Assembly (NCBI GenBank): GCA_902799965.1
Contig: CADCCO010000020.1
Span: 1 to 32,227, forward strand
Source: an uncultured Spirochaetaceae bacterium
Lineage (GTDB): Bacteria > Spirochaetota > Spirochaetia > Treponematales > Treponemataceae
Direction of reading: 5' to 3'
Length of the DNA stretch: 32,227 nt
Both the position numbers and the translations under genes were made by a program. Positions 32,225 to 32,227 of the stretch are shown piece after piece (position 1 is the stretch's first letter; every line of letters begins with the position of its first letter). The notes beneath the pieces are model-generated. The model ran no database searches. It saw only the letters and a list, made by a program, of their open reading frames with translations, and was not told the DNA's origin.

Positions 32225-32227
32225 ATG
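32225..32227 (+). CDS. Probable start codon of the next operon gene (atpD expected), cut by window edge
   Basis: An AAGGA site (32214-32218) is followed by six bases and then ATG at the very end of the window. In treponemal operons of this layout subunit D follows B, so this is probably its start. No coding sequence is visible. Confidence 0.45.

Overview
The window reads as chromosomal DNA from a Treponema-like spirochaete of moderate GC content. The main evidence is one long plus-strand motility operon in the order flbD-motA-motB-fliL-fliM-fliY-fliO-fliP-fliQ-fliR-flhB-flhA-flhF-flhG, followed by fliA and a FapA (DUF342) gene. A V-type (not F-type) ATPase operon carries a DUF2764 gene between subunits E and A. 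Both arrangements are, from memory, those of treponemes; the species cannot be named from the sequence. All genes called are on the plus strand, and no tRNA, rRNA, CRISPR array or insertion sequence was seen.

Left part (1-8410): an accessory surface-glycan locus. It has a LicD-family phosphotransferase cut by the window edge, an ABC-2 polysaccharide export permease with an unusual N-terminal extension, its ATPase, two GT2 glycosyltransferases, a probable GT-B protein, a DSD-motif GT-A-like protein and a GT4 glycosyltransferase. Two strong sigma-70-type promoters lie inside it (3378-3406 and 6346-6374), both with almost no room for a 5' leader.

Centre (8411-26126): the motility operon. A sigma-70-like promoter and a short palindrome precede flbD. 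The genes supply the stator, the switch, the type III export gate, the SRP-like GTPase FlhF and its MinD-like partner FlhG. After a new -10 element come an unknown two-helix membrane protein, the flagellar sigma factor FliA, a Jag_N-FapA protein, a small unknown protein, and a membrane-anchored coiled-coil protein with a helix-turn-helix-like tail that recalls SwrB of Bacillus. Palindromic elements sit between fliY and fliO and between flhB and flhA; the second is a widespread interspersed repeat.

Right part (26127-32227): aldose 1-epimerase, a small GGDEF-only protein whose start region is odd, a rho-independent terminator, and a strong promoter driving atpE-DUF2764-atpA-atpB. The atpD start codon is probably the last three bases.

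No wholly new system is demonstrated. The best candidates for new biology are the permease extension in the glycan exporter, the near-leaderless promoters, the uncharacterised genes around fliA and fapA, and the leader-ORF arrangement before the GGDEF gene.
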